From: Sphaerosporella brunnea
Lineage: Eukaryota > Ascomycota > Pezizomycetes > Pezizales > Pyronemataceae
Direction of reading: 5' to 3'
NCBI GenBank assembly: GCA_008704415.1
Contig: VXIS01000086.1
Location: 1-64,000 of the forward strand
Length of the DNA stretch: 64,000 bases
Part shown: in pieces, positions 32,670-43,467 of the stretch
Position numbering within the stretch: position 1 is the stretch's first letter
Layout: every line of letters begins with the position of its first letter
Notes under the pieces: generated by a model
What the model saw: the letters and a program-made list of their open reading frames with translations, nothing else
Told to the model about the DNA's origin: nothing
Databases searched by the model: none
Program-made: the position numbers and the translations under genes

Positions 32670-32972
32670 TCAACAATGCAAAGACTCATTCCCTTCCCTT
32701 ACTCTCTCGCCGTCCAGCCAGAGAAGCAATGAAAAAGAAAAAGGTGAAAAACAAGGTTTTTCAATAAAAATTCCAAAGATTAATAAGAACACAAACGGGT
32801 TATGGCTAGCTAAACCCGAGCTGACCAACCGGACGATACTTGTTGCTTGAGAACCATCGGGCCCTGAGGTTGTCAAGAACGGAGCATAGTGCGGTTGATC
32901 ACACCCACCGTCAACACCTGATCGCATCAACACAGTCTCAACTCGAATCCTACCCGACCTGTAGCGAAACAT
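32670..32972 (-). CDS. Short repeat-encoded protein, 100 residues
   Basis: ATG-initiated, about 100 bases downstream of a TATAAAT box on the same strand. The first 41 codons (MFRYRSGRIRVETVLMRSGV and DGGCDQPHYAP then LTTSGPDGS) are repeated almost exactly in the other inverted-repeat arm at 34109-34234 and in part at 26392-26464. In this copy the TAA stop of the others is CAA, so the frame runs on for 59 codons through a hydrophobic stretch (NPFVFLLIFGIF, SFSLLLWL). No family recognised; no signal peptide. Expression is not demonstrated; the case for a gene is promoter plus a frame shared between copies. Confidence 0.4.
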   Translation of the reverse strand: MFRYRSGRIRVETVLMRSGVDGGCDQPHYAPFLTTSGPDGSQATSIVRLVSSGLASHNPFVFLLIFGIFIEKPCFSPFSFSLLLWLDGERVREGNESLHC

Positions 32973-33170
32973 CGATGAGGATGACAGAAGGATGAGGTGT
33001 TATCGGGTTGGTGGTGTTGTTGTTGGGTAAGAAAGAAGAAAGGAAGGGAGAAAGGGAGGGAGGGGAGGTATTTATAGTGCGAGGTAGGGTCAGGGTCAAT
33101 TTTGGCCGACTTACCTGCTGGCACTCGGTGCCCATATTTCTGAAAGGGTTTCATGGGGAATCACTCGACG
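32697..33170 (-). repeat. Inverted-repeat arm, copy C of the short-frame repeat
   Basis: Pairs with 33895-34385 over roughly 470 bases in opposite orientation; about 725 bases lie between. From inside outward (minus strand) it holds TTTCAGAAATAT, a TATAAAT box at 33076-33070, an ATG at 32972 and the GGGCCCGATGGTTCT landmark. Confidence 0.85.
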
Positions 33171-34013
33171 AGACTGACCATACCACCCGCATCGCCAGCA
33201 CCACGCTTCAGAGCTAGACGCAATGCGAACCGCGCTTCAACCAAGGCACTCTAGAATACTCTAGAACCGCGCATTTGATTGCAGCTTTCCCACATGTTCG
33301 GGACACCTCTGTGGTGGACTTGGTACAAACCCTCAAGTTCCCTGGGCGTCCGGGTCGGGCTGATCTCCACATGGAAAGATCGCCTTGGATGAACACTCGC
33401 CTATGGTGGGTGACGTATCATCCTCAACGCCCGCTATAGTACTCCGCTTCTTCGCCGAACTGGGAGCTTCTCCGATAAAGGGTGTCAGTCGCGCCAACCT
33501 GCTTCGGAAATATATTCGAGTGATTCACCGCGTACACTGCGCAGCGCGTTGAGTTTGATGTCAGCTCAGAACCCAGAGTGTGTATCGGCGAAAACCCCTA
33601 TTTCCTGTCGGTCAAAATCACTCCTACCGCACACCTCATCTAAGACAGATTTCAAGCTGGCACGCACTTCATCCAAGCCGGTTAGCTTCCGAAGCAACAA
33701 GACGATGAACAAAAAAGCAGCCGAACCACAGTATATGGTTCGAGTGACAGATGATGAGAAAGACAAAAGATCGTATAAAACCCCATATCAAACTTATGGC
33801 TTGCCTTCGTGATGTTGATATAGTTTTTTGACATGCTGGGACTATTTAACAGGAAGGAAAAGAAGAGACCGGTGACCGACTTCCCAAAGCAGCATCCGCG
33901 AGTGATCCGGCATGATACGCAGTAAAAGCATCACCGGAGTGCTTTCAGAAATATCAGAGTACCGAGTGCCAGCAGGTAAGTCGGCCAAAATTGACCCTCA
34001 CCCTACCTCGAAC

Positions 34014-34020
34014 TATAAAT
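34014..34020 (+). promoter_or_regulatory. TATA box of repeat copy B
   Basis: TATAAAT, 95 bases upstream of the ATG at 34109; the same box lies at 33076-33070 on the minus strand in copy C. Confidence 0.55.
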
Positions 34021-34108
34021 ACCTCCCTTCATCTTTTCTTTTCTTCTTTCTTGCCCAACAACAACACCACCAACCCGATAACACCTCATCCTTCTGTCAT
34101 CCTCATCG

Positions 34109-34234
34109 ATGTTTCGCTACAAGTCGGGTAGGATTCGAGTTGAGACTGTGTTGATGCGATCAGGTGTTGACGGTGGGTGTGATCAACCGCACTATGCTCC
34201 GTGCTTAACAACCTCAGGGCCCGATGGTTCTTAA
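34109..34234 (+). CDS. Short repeat-encoded peptide, 41 residues
   Basis: Copy B of the repeat-encoded frame: MFRYKSGRIRVETVLMRSGV, then DGGCDQPHYAPCLTTSGPDG, ending in TAA. Differs from copy C by one conservative Lys/Arg exchange and a Phe/Cys exchange over 41 residues. The shorter length results from TAA in place of CAA. Whether it is translated cannot be judged from sequence alone. Confidence 0.35.
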   Translation: MFRYKSGRIRVETVLMRSGVDGGCDQPHYAPCLTTSGPDGS

Positions 34235-36345
34235 GTAACAAGCATAGTCCGGTTGGTCAGCTCGGGTTTAATCCTAACTCGTTTGTGTTTTCATTAATTT
34301 TTGGCCTTGCTTTCTTGAAAAACCTTGTTTTTCACTTCCTTTTTTTTTCGTTGCTTCTTTGACTGGATGGCGAGAGTGGAGGTTTGTATTGTGTTACTAC
34401 TTGACGCTCCGCTGTAGACAATTAGGTACCGTACAAACTCTTGACTTCTTCGCAATCACTTCTCATCCAATAGATCTCAAGCTAGCTATCCCTCCCACAC
34501 ACTACATGCATCATGCGAGCTGGCTTTCGAAGCAATGAGATGATAAACAAAAGCTGCGGTCGAATCACAGCGTATGGCTCGAGTGACATATGAAGAAAAG
34601 GTGCGCGAGTGCAGAAAACTCGCCGCGCATATAATGGTTTCTTGAGAAACCCCCATGATAAAACCTCGTCGCTTAGAGAGAAGCCCACGGTCTACTATAT
34701 ACCAGGCCATGGCAGGCCGAAATTCATCCGCCGCCCAGGCCGGGCTTCTTCCGTCCTCTACCGCCGTCAACACTAGCATGGCCTCATAGTAACCTCGACC
34801 TCCCCCTGCGGCTATGAAAGCTCCTCTAGCGAGTAATGAGGATCGTAGAAACGAATTTTGCGGTGAAGGGTATTTTGTGATCGTACAGCGAACTCGGGGA
34901 TAGGTCAATTGGGATCGAACAGGAGGGTGGTGACCTTATCCGCTCAAGGAACAGGCTTTTGGAGGTTTTTGCAGTGAGGTAACGTTCTGGGCGGCGTGAA
35001 GTGCACCGCTCTTTTTCCCTCAGGTTCGCAGACCACAACCGCCCACCCCCCCGACCCCGCCAGCCTCAGCTCCGCCAAAAACTCCACCCCCAACGATCAT
35101 CACAACCACCATGACCCCGCGTCCTCCCCCAAGAATAACAAACATTAACTTCGTTCTTCCGACCGGTTTCAAAGGAGGGGCGTGAAGGCAATGTGCGAAG
35201 CAATAACTCTCAAGTTTGAAGAAGAGCAGAGAAGTCAGACCTGGAGGAACACCACCACCAGCAACCGCGGGTCAGCCTATGAAAGGAACTACGGGAGCGC
35301 AAAACAGGGCTTCGAGGAGGAGCCCGCCTTATCATATAATACATATGGAGATCATGCTTGAAGTGAGCCTCCAATCCAAGTCGTCTACGCCAGGGGGGCC
35401 CGGTTCAGCTTCCTGCTGGGTACCGCATGACTCGCTTACGGTCGGGTACCTAGGTAGCAATCAACTATCTGGAACCAGATTCAGGGAGAAGGAGTGATAC
35501 TCTGAAAACGACGAGGTTTACTTGCCTGGTGACCGTCAGATCAGGCTCACGTTTCTGGGGTAAGTCTAAAGCGGGCGGCTAGGACAGCGGGTTTAAAATC
35601 TATATGTACTGGGTAGCAGCTTACTAGGTACTAATATTCAAGCCTCAGCATGTTTTTGCTGCATCGAACAATCCTACCTCCCGGTGATAGGTTTTTTCCA
35701 TTAAACAGCCCCCCTGGTGACGGTGGCAAAGCCATGTTGTATTTTCGCACGAACAGCCGCCGGTGAGCGGTGGCTTACGGTCCTCATTGCTCGCTACAGT
35801 ATACCAATGAAACCACACTTTACAATGTATGATAGTGTTGTTGATAGGGAGGTGATCGTATGCAAGTATGCAAAGTTGAATAGCTCGCACGTTGGAAGAA
35901 GCCAGCTCTGTTGGTGTGCTGTCCTTCTCCGGCTCATCGTGCTGAGTCTCGCCGGCATCGATATATCTCGACGTGGTGTGCACGCGCTTGTCGAGGTGAC
36001 TCACTGCGACTCACTCGCTTGCTATCAATAAGCGAGTCCGCACGATAAGCGAGACATGAAGTACTCTAGTGGTCTAAGAAGATGATATACAATTTTTTCG
36101 TACGGTACAATTTCAGTTAAATACGTAAAGTTACCCAAGATTACGTCAAACTATAGCAAAGCCATAGCAAAGCTAAAGAAAACGAGTGATCCGCATTTAA
36201 AAATGTCACGAGAAAGCTATTTTTTGAGTCTTTTTTGAGCGGTATTAGATCGCGGTATTTTTGGGCGAAACCTTAGAAATCTTACAGTCACGAACGTATA
36301 ACCTACGCAAGCGAGGCGAAAGATTCGATCCCTAAAGTACTCGCG

Positions 36346-36465
36346 TCTTTTAAAAAAAGATCGAATCACGTGGTTTTTTTTCTGGGCTAAAACTTCTTCG
36401 ATTCAGGCCTTTCGAGTGTAAAAAATTGTATCAGGGTCACGTGATTCGATCTTTTTTTAAAAGAC
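36346..36465. repeat. 120-bp palindromic element with 27/28-bp arms in a promoter
   Basis: Left arm starts GTCTTTTAAAAAAGATCGAA and ends TCACGTG; the right arm is its reverse complement except for one extra T in the homopolymer. About 65 bases separate the arms. It lies 184 bases upstream of the methyltransferase ATG. Both arms contain CACGTG. Confidence 0.85.
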
Positions 36466-36617
36466 AACCATACTTCTTGCGAAGCAAGCCTCCGGAACCT
36501 CGCGCCGCCGCTACCCCAGACGTAAATCCCAGTGCACATCACAATCTTCAGCCGCAGCTCCATCCCCGCAAACTCAGCTTCTCCCCAGCTCTCCAGCTCT
36601 CCCAGTTCTCCCCTCTC

Positions 36618-36648
<31 letters not shown>

Positions 36649-36652
<4 letters not shown>

Positions 36653-37571
36653 CTCTCTCCGCCTTCCTCCGCCCCTTTCTAATCTTGGGCCTATCAGCCG
36701 GCTTCGCCGGGATCACCATCGCAAAGCTCCTCATCGCCGGTAACATCCGCGCGCTTCTCTCCTGGCGGACCTTCCAATCGCACTGGTTCGCAAACTTCTG
36801 GACCCTGTTCGGCCCCATCAGCGCGGGGATGGATGCGCACAAAGCGCGTGCTGCAGTGGGTGCGGCTTACGGTGTTGTTCTCGATCTGGGGTAACCACTC
36901 TCTATCCCTGTCCAATTACGGTGAGGTGGTGGTAGCGGCGGGGGGTTGGGATGATGGGGGCTGAGAAAGAAATCTAGACCCGGCTCGGGCCTCACGGTGT
37001 GTCATTTTGATGCCGCGAAGGTTACAAAAATCTACGGCGTCGAGCCGTGCGTGGAGCTCCACGCACAGCTTCAGCAGCGCGTGGCGGAGGCGGGGCTGAA
37101 GGATGTATACCAGATTCTTCCGTGCGGCGCGGAAGAGCTTGCGGCATACGGCATCGAGAGGGAAAGTGTGGACTCGGTGGTGTGCTGTAAAGTCCTGTGC
37201 GGAATCCCCGCGCCCGAAAGGGTCACCAAGGAGCTTTATGCGTACACGAAGCCCGGAGGCCAGTTCCTCGTGTGGGAACATGTCAGGAACGGGAGGTGTA
37301 CGCCCATCAGGGGATTCCAGAGTGAGTGGGCTTTCGTCTTTTTCTATTCATTGTTTTTGGGGCTTAAGGGAGGGACTGATTGGTTGTTGCAGGAGTCCTG
37401 CAGTTTGTTTGGCCGCATCTCCTCCAGGGGTGCAATATCAACCGCCCCACGGATGAGATTCTGAGGAATGCCGGGAAGTGGGATTCGGTTGCGTTGGGAT
37501 ATGATCAGGAACAGTCTAGTTGGGATCCGGTCCCGTTTGTTGAGGGGAGGCTGATCAAAGCGAAGGAATGA
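36649..37571 (+). CDS. Membrane-anchored SAM-dependent methyltransferase (METTL7-like)
   Basis: Three exons, 36649-36890, 36978-37321 and 37393-37571; 254 residues. An N-terminal helix (FLILGLSAGFAGITIAKLL) would anchor it in ER or lipid-droplet membrane. The class I fold follows: VVLDLGPGSG, split by intron 1, is motif I; KIYGVEPCVELH is strand 2 with its acidic residue; DSVVCCKVLC and ELYAYTKPGGQFLVWEHV are the later core motifs. Gene order and motifs resemble METTL7/TMT1-type thiol methyltransferases, but the acceptor cannot be told from sequence. The ATG directly follows a (CAA)n microsatellite in the leader. A palindromic element sits just upstream. Confidence 0.85.
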
Positions 37572-38382
37572 AGCACATGAGGTGGGATCAGCCGACTCTC
37601 TACTGCGAGCGTTGTTGCAATTTTGGTGATTGGTCGTGTCGACAGAAAGTCTTGTTTTTCCGCATGCATGGTTTGTTTGATTTAATCATATTGCATTTGG
37701 CCGCTTGGTTGTGTTTATCTGCTTTCGCACCATCGATGAACCGGAGGAGTTCTCGATGGGTGTTCTGCTATCGGACTTTTTCGCGCTGGCGATACGTGAT
37801 AGCTAGTACATACGCGGCGATCGGAATTGATGCTGGATCCCGTTTATTTCTTGAGCGAGATTGCTGATGCCGCTGATGAGAATACTTGTTTGCCCACCGC
37901 TGCGGAGGACGGCAGTATACCTGAGGGTCATCAGCCGTGGGAAGCGCGTAGAAAAAGATTACACATAATCTACGCAGGCGAGCATGTTAAACGGCTCGCT
38001 CGGGTTGAGATATTTTCACGGGCTTTCAGATCATGAAAGGGTTTCCTTGCGGGAGGGATTGAGCGGCATAATTATAATTCGAAATGTAGGATTACGCAAA
38101 GGACGGGCTTGCGCAAATTGACGGCGAAGTGAGTATACTTAGCATGAAACAAAAATATTGCATCACTGTTTGCCGAGATAAGATGCGATCGATAACGCTC
38201 GGAAGACGAGAGCCGAAGATGCGTTACTTAACTAGATCCCAAAAGCTCTGACCTCGCGGTCGGGTCTGCGTTGACATTTCGAAATTTCGAAATTTCGAAA
38301 TCTCGACATCTCAGCTGCGCTTCGCGTTGAAGTCGAGGTTGTTTTGTTGAAACGTTCACGTATCTGTTTGATTGGGATTAGA

Positions 38383-38416
<34 letters not shown>

Positions 38417-39134
38417 CGCCGAACTCGCGTGGCAGCGACCGAGATCTGCCGGCACACCTAATCTTGAGCGTCGCGTGGCTGCTGCATGCGGTGTGGGCGG
38501 GTGAGTGATGGCTGGTGCCCTGCGTGGCCAAGCACAACGTGGCCACCTGCACTATGTGCCCACTCAACTCGCCCACCCTCACCCACCGAGAGCACACCCG
38601 CCCACCCTCTGCTCTGCCTGTCACTCCGCCCGGATGCCACCATCACCCTTACCCGTCCCTTGCGCTGCCAGCCGCCCCCGCCCCTCACCGCTGCAGATAA
38701 AGCTGCTCTCGCCACCCTCCCCAACACACCCCTCGATCTGTCTATTTCCCCGAGCCAGAACGTCGCTTCGGGTGCTGTACCAAGGTACAATATCTACCCA
38801 CCCACACCCACGCCCAACTCCACCCCACCCCACCCCCACCCCTCCGTCAATAAGATCGACAGCTTGCCCCCTCCCCCCGTCATTTCAGATCGAAAGTTCC
38901 ACTCCCGAAAAATCCCCTTCGACCCCTAACCCCTCCCTCCACCTGCCTATCTACCTGCAGAAACCCCCGTGTCGAGTGCAGTCGCTCTCCCTCCCACACA
39001 CAACACCCACCCACCCACCCCCCCCCCCCCGGACCAATTGACGGATTTAGCCATCTGCCGTGTGCTGTCCATCACGAGCGAGAAAGAATAAACAAAATAA
39101 AAAAATAAAAATAAAAAAATAAATAAAAAACATC
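37572..39134. other. Intergenic with long C-rich leader of the RING gene
   Basis: Features: three tandem TTTCGAAA-type units at 38276-38302, a T run of about 28 bases ending near 38416, then 600 bases of CCCAC-rich sequence and an A-rich AAATAAAA stretch before the ATG at 39135. No gene supported; the proline-rich open frame here is a by-product of base skew. Confidence 0.5.
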
Positions 39135-40918
39135 ATGGCCACTTCTGTCATCGAGAAAGAACTGACTTGCTCGGTACGCATCGCCGACTCCTCCTTTGCC
39201 CATTTTGCTTCCGATATTCTGACGTTGACTTGACTCCCGATGTCTAGATTTGCACTGAAATCCTCTTTGACCCGATAACCCTCCTCAATTGCCTCCATCA
39301 CAACTGCGGTGCATGTGCAAAGCGATGGTTTTCCTCCCAGCCTCAGAATCCGCCGACGTGTCCCGTCTGCCGTCGTCCTGTCAAGGGTGCAGGGGTTTCC
39401 CCTATCGTTGTCAGCATTCTCGCTGACTTCCTCGAACGCTTTCCCGACCGTGGCCGCACGCCTGAAGAGATAGAAGACGTGAGGTCGGTGTGGAAGCCCG
39501 GGGATGAGATATTGCCGCCGCAACCATCTGCACCGCGTCGTGGCGGGTGGTCGGAGAATCAGACACGACGGGCTCCTCCGCCGAGCTTGGTGATCAGAAA
39601 TAACGTGAATGTCGCGATGCAACGAGTCCGTCCGCCACGAAGCAACAGCGACCCTCCGCCGAATTCGCTTCCGTTGGAGCGTGAGGAGCCCAGACCACCA
39701 ATGAGCCCAAGATTGCTGGCAAGACTGCTCTCTCCGCCGCCAGAGCATCCAGTGCTTTTGCACTCTCCAAGATCGCGGCCTCGTTCTCCGACAGTGGCGC
39801 CGGTGTCGACACGCCGCCATGACCGGCTGCCGCCATCGCCATCAACGCCGCCATCTTCAGTGTTGGAAATCCTGCAACGCGGTACTCCGCGGATTATCAT
39901 AACGTGCGACCACTGCTCCCGGCGCCTTGACTCGTCCGTGCATGTTGAATGCTTCGATTGCCCACTATTCCATTTGTGTCTCCGCTGTTACCGCGCCGGG
40001 CACTCGTGCTCTTCTCCAGATCACTATCTCGTCCGCCAAAGACTGATTGAGTCGTGGCCACGGCGATACCTCCAAGTCGGTGTGTTCTGCGATGTGTGCG
40101 ATAGCTGGCTAGATGAAGCTCGCAACGGGGGGACGCGGGTAGACGCCATGTTCTGGCGATGCACCACCTGCAACGATGGGCGAGGATGGGCGTTATGCAC
40201 ACGGTGCGTGCAAAAGGGATGGAACTGCACACATCAGCTCGAAATGTGGACGAACGACCGGACAGCATCGTCGATGACATTGGTTCGAGGGTGTATTCGC
40301 ATTCCGCCGTCCTCGCAATTACCAGAAGGCTCCGACGAGCTATTCACAAGCCGCGGCTACGTTCCGTTCCTGTTCCGCTCCATCGCAACACCAGCGTGTA
40401 CGATCTGCAAGCTTGCTATCTCCCCGCCCAATACCCAGTGGCTACACTGCTTCGGCTGTGTAGATGGCCAGGCAGACCTGTGCACCACGTGCTTCTACAA
40501 CCTCCACCGAACCTTCCCCTCCCCCGCCCGCGGAATGCACTGCTTCTATGTCTGCCCGCGCGGCCACTCCATGGGCATCATCGCCCAGCCCGGGAAAAAG
40601 GTCCTGCACAAAGGCGTGTTTGCGCACGCACCCAAGCCGCGTCCACCAGAGTGGACGGTTGGTGGCAGGGGGGAAGAGATGCAGGCAGTGGCGATACGCG
40701 GGCATTGGCCGGAGGAGGAGGAGGATGAAGGAGCGGAGGGTGAGGTGTATACCCGCAAGTGGGGCAGAGGCCAGTGGTTGTGTTTCCCGAAGGGAGCAGA
40801 GATTTTGGATGTGGTTAGAGCGTTTGCGGTTGATGATGGAGGTGGCGTGGAGTGGTTTTGGGGGAGCTATTCTGGTGTGGGTGGGCTTTTTCCCGGGGAG
40901 TATGTTAGGTTTGTTTGA
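39135..40918 (+). CDS. RING - triple ZZ-like - SH3-like protein, putative E3 ubiquitin ligase
   Basis: Two exons, 39135-39173 and 39248-40918; 569 residues. The intron falls inside the RING finger, joining ELTCS to ICTEILFDPITLLNCLHHNC; CPVCRRPVKG closes the RING at about residue 60. A Pro/Arg/Ser-rich disordered linker (about 110-230) follows. Then three Cys-rich blocks: CDHCSRRLDSSVHVECFDC with LCLRCYRAGHSC; CDVCDSW...CTTCNDGRGWALCTRC; and CTICKLA...HCFGCVDGQADLCTTC. Each resembles a ZZ-type zinc finger. The last 55 residues (GQWLCFPKGAEILDVVRAF, GLFPGEYVRFV) read as an SH3 domain. RING proteins usually recruit an E2; ZZ and SH3 would select the substrate. Substrate and location are unknown. 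Confidence 0.85.
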
Positions 40919-41648
40919 AAAAAGTTGGGTTAGAGCATACTTTTTTTTCCCCTTTTTTCTTGGGGTTTTTCTGTCTATTTTTTGTTTTTTTGTGGTTAGT
41001 ATGAGGGGAGCTTTCGATTCTGCAGTCCTGCGGGAGATTACTCATTTTTGGTTCCAGGGGTTGTTCGATTTGGGGTTGGGTTTTGTCGCATGGCTTTCGG
41101 ATGTGGTGTTTGTGAGCGGAAGAAGAAGCAGATATTGAGTGATATTTTGTGATTTGATTAGGGAGGGACTATAAGTAATGCTTTTCCTGGTCTGCAGGGG
41201 GCGAGCCCCGAGCGACAAGTGAGCGAGAGTGAGTGTTCGGAACTTGTCCACGAGTGCTGGAATGTGTCCAATCCGCAGGCATTGTGATCGTGGCTTGCTA
41301 GAGAAGTACATGTGGATTCCTGGTAGACTGCCGATTGCAAGGATTCCCTGTTGTGGGGGGAGTGGAGGGAATGCTGTGGAGTGCGTGTTTTGCGGAAGGG
41401 CCTCTTTTCTCCTTCGCTCACTATTCTAACTAAATACAAGCAGCTGGGATGGAGGAAGTCTCCCTTTAGCATTATATGTTGAATATGAGAAGTGTGTAAT
41501 CATGATAGGACGACGCGGACTGGCGATTACAAGGAATCTAGGCACTAGTCATGTGCTTGGAATATGTAGTTGCAATTGCTTCGGGAATCGTCGTGGTATT
41601 CATTCATTATCCGAATCCCGTAGACGCGGACTATTGCCGCTATTGCCG
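40919..41648. other. Convergent 3' flanks
   Basis: 730 bases between the ends of the RING gene (plus) and the ADP-ribosylglycohydrolase gene (minus). T-rich near 40940-41000; nothing else seen. Confidence 0.5.
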
Positions 41649-42629
41649 CTAAGTCGCAATCCTCACCACCTTCTCCGCAAACGCCTCGACAACATCACAC
41701 TTCAACAAGTCCTCCTTCCACTCCTTGGCTTTTCCCTCCCAGAACGCGTCGCCGCCGCCATACCACGCACCGGCAATGCCACCATAGATCGCACCCACAG
41801 TATCCGCATCATCGCCCAAATTAACCACCTTAACCGCACCCTCCACGAAGCTGTCGGTGCCGAAAAAAACCCACAGCGCCGCCTCGAGCGAGTACACCAC
41901 GTACCCAGTGCTCTGGATATCGATCTCCTCCTTATCGATCCAGTTCTCGACGCCGAAAATGGCGCCCAGCTCGGTGGTCTCGTACTCCCAGTCGCGGAGC
42001 AGCTGCAGAAGATCGGCTTTGGTCACGCTCGTGCGGGCGGCGGCGCAGCGCAGGATCGTCGACACGAGGAGCACGTACAGCGCGCACGCCTCCTGGCACA
42101 CGCGGTGCGGATGCGTCACGGCGCTGCTGCGGCGCGCAAGCTCGCAGCCGGTCTCGGCGGCCTCGGCCCAGAACACGAGCGCGACGGCCAGCACACGCAT
42201 CAGGCTGCCGTTGCCGCAGCAGGCCTTCTTGTCGAGCGCCTTGCGCACGTCGTCGAGGCCGCCGCCGGAGGCCCAGATGCCGACCGCCATCCGCGTCGCG
42301 TTGCCGGCGTCGAAGCAGACGCCGGTGACGCTGAGGTAGCCGGTGGTCAGCCACCGCAGGTAGCGCGCCGCCTGGTCCGCCTCCGAGAACGTCCTCGTGC
42401 TGCTGAGGCTGTCGATCAGCAGCAACGTCATGCTCGTGTCGTCGGTCCAGGCGCCGGGTGGCAGCCGGAAGTTGCGGTTCGCCTGCATGCTGGTGATGAG
42501 CGGGAAGCTGCCGCGCGGCTGGAATTCGGCGGGTCCGCCGAGCGCGTCGCAGATTGCGAGGCAGAGGAGGGAGGTGCGGATTTTGGCCGCGACGGGGCCC
42601 GCGGGCATGGTGTTGGTGAGCGTGGCCAT
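41649..42629 (-). CDS. ADP-ribosylglycohydrolase family protein (ARH/DraG)
   Basis: Single exon, 326 residues, all-helical metal-dependent hydrolase that removes ADP-ribose from modified targets. Family motifs: LAICDALGGPAEF at the start, PPGAWTDDTSM (metal-binding Thr-Asp-Asp at 62-64), CCGNGSLMR in the middle, and VNLGDDADTVGAIYGGIAGA, the second metal site. The order and spacing match ARH1/ARH3/DraG. The ATG at 42629 is the first on this frame; the longer upstream reading has no ATG. The product is GC-rich in codon use compared with neighbours. Whether it acts on protein, free ADP-ribose or nucleic acid cannot be told. Confidence 0.93.
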   Translation of the reverse strand: MATLTNTMPAGPVAAKIRTSLLCLAICDALGGPAEFQPRGSFPLITSMQANRNFRLPPGAWTDDTSMTLLLIDSLSSTRTFSEADQAARYLRWLTTGYLSVTGVCFDAGNATRMAVGIWASGGGLDDVRKALDKKACCGNGSLMRVLAVALVFWAEAAETGCELARRSSAVTHPHRVCQEACALYVLLVSTILRCAAARTSVTKADLLQLLRDWEYETTELGAIFGVENWIDKEEIDIQSTGYVVYSLEAALWVFFGTDSFVEGAVKVVNLGDDADTVGAIYGGIAGAWYGGGDAFWEGKAKEWKEDLLKCDVVEAFAEKVVRIAT

Positions 42630-43467
42630 GGTGGTGGTGGTGATGGTGGTGGTTATGGGAGGTAGTGGTGGGGATTGAGGGGAGGAGGCAGGAGGCAGGG
42701 GGCAGGGGATTTGTTGTTGGCAATGCAATGCCGTCCGAGGGCTGCAGGAACTCGTTCACGGTTTTACAAAAGCCGTCCGAGGCTGCACGGCGCTTGCAGG
42801 GAAGGCTAATTGATTGATTGGGGGAGGATTAGCCGCGGAACTACTACTCTTGGCGCTTAACAACCACAACGTGCTTCTCCTCCACTTTTATTTCCTTTAT
42901 GTATTGTTCTGTACGAGTATGGCTCCACCTCTAGCCAGCTCGTATCCCAGGAGTCTTGGTGGTGCCTCAACCAGAAGGGACATCCCAATTAAGAGCCATG
43001 ACAGAGCCATGCATATGGGCATTTCTTGTCGTTATTGGTACTGCCGTTCTGGAAACGCGAGGTAGTGGGCGCGGGGAACTGGTAGATCGTAGTAGCTCTT
43101 CGGACGGATTATTCTCACTCCTGATGATTTTCTGGTGGTGTTTGAGCCCCGCAGAGTTGTCGAAGTGCGATCTCCACAACCCAACTAGAGAGGGGGGGGA
43201 GGCTGTGGAGCGCTCAGTTTTGTTTTCGAGTGGTAGAGTGATCCAGATGTTCGTGCCGTGCGAGTGCCACTCCATGCAAAATCAACAAATCAAAATATTC
43301 GTTTACGCAACATCGCAGCACTCGCCCCAGCATCAATCGCAAAGTGAAATGCTGTGAATCAAGCTCGACCTTATAAGCCAACCCCTTCCTTTTCCCTTCT
43401 TTCCCTCCTTTGTATCACACACACACACACACACCTCATCTTTGCAGTTGACCCCACGATTATAAAG
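42630..43467. promoter_or_regulatory. Divergent promoter region
   Basis: 838 bases between the minus-strand ADP-ribosylglycohydrolase start and the plus-strand start at 43468. Contains a (CA)n run at 43418-43433 shortly upstream of the plus-strand gene. Confidence 0.5.

Larger units (their letters stand above)
33895..34385 (+). repeat. Inverted-repeat arm, copy B of the short-frame repeat
   Basis: Mirror of 32697-33170. Carries CGAGTGATCC, TTTCAGAAATAT, a TATA box at 34014, a C/T-rich leader with CCCAACAACAACACC, and the short frame at 34109, then AAAAACCTTGTTTTTCAC and GGATGGCGAGAGTGG at its outer end. Confidence 0.85.
30919..36648. other. Repeat-rich block without a conventional gene
   Basis: 5.7 kb containing two TA-flanked miniature elements (31355-31516, 31570-31812), a large inverted repeat (32697-34385) with a short conserved reading frame in each arm, a partial duplication of the inverted-repeat spacer (about 34490-34600 resembling 33660-33780), and a palindrome at 36346-36465. 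Other open frames are short and featureless. The stretch 34700-36340 holds nothing I can name. Confidence 0.6.

Noticed and set aside
33549..33812. 87-codon frame in the inverted-repeat spacer
   Set aside because: Its diverged duplicate near 34500 does not keep the frame, so coding is not supported.
38385..38416. Long T run as a possible retroposon tail
   Set aside because: No target duplication or retroposon body recognisable next to it; other homopolymers are common in the window.
38505..39041. 178-codon Pro/His-rich open frame
   Set aside because: Arises from CCCAC-rich low-complexity leader upstream of the RING gene; several overlapping frames are open for the same reason.
41502..42665. 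387-codon Arg/Ala-rich plus-strand frame
   Set aside because: Antisense shadow of the GC-rich ADP-ribosylglycohydrolase gene.
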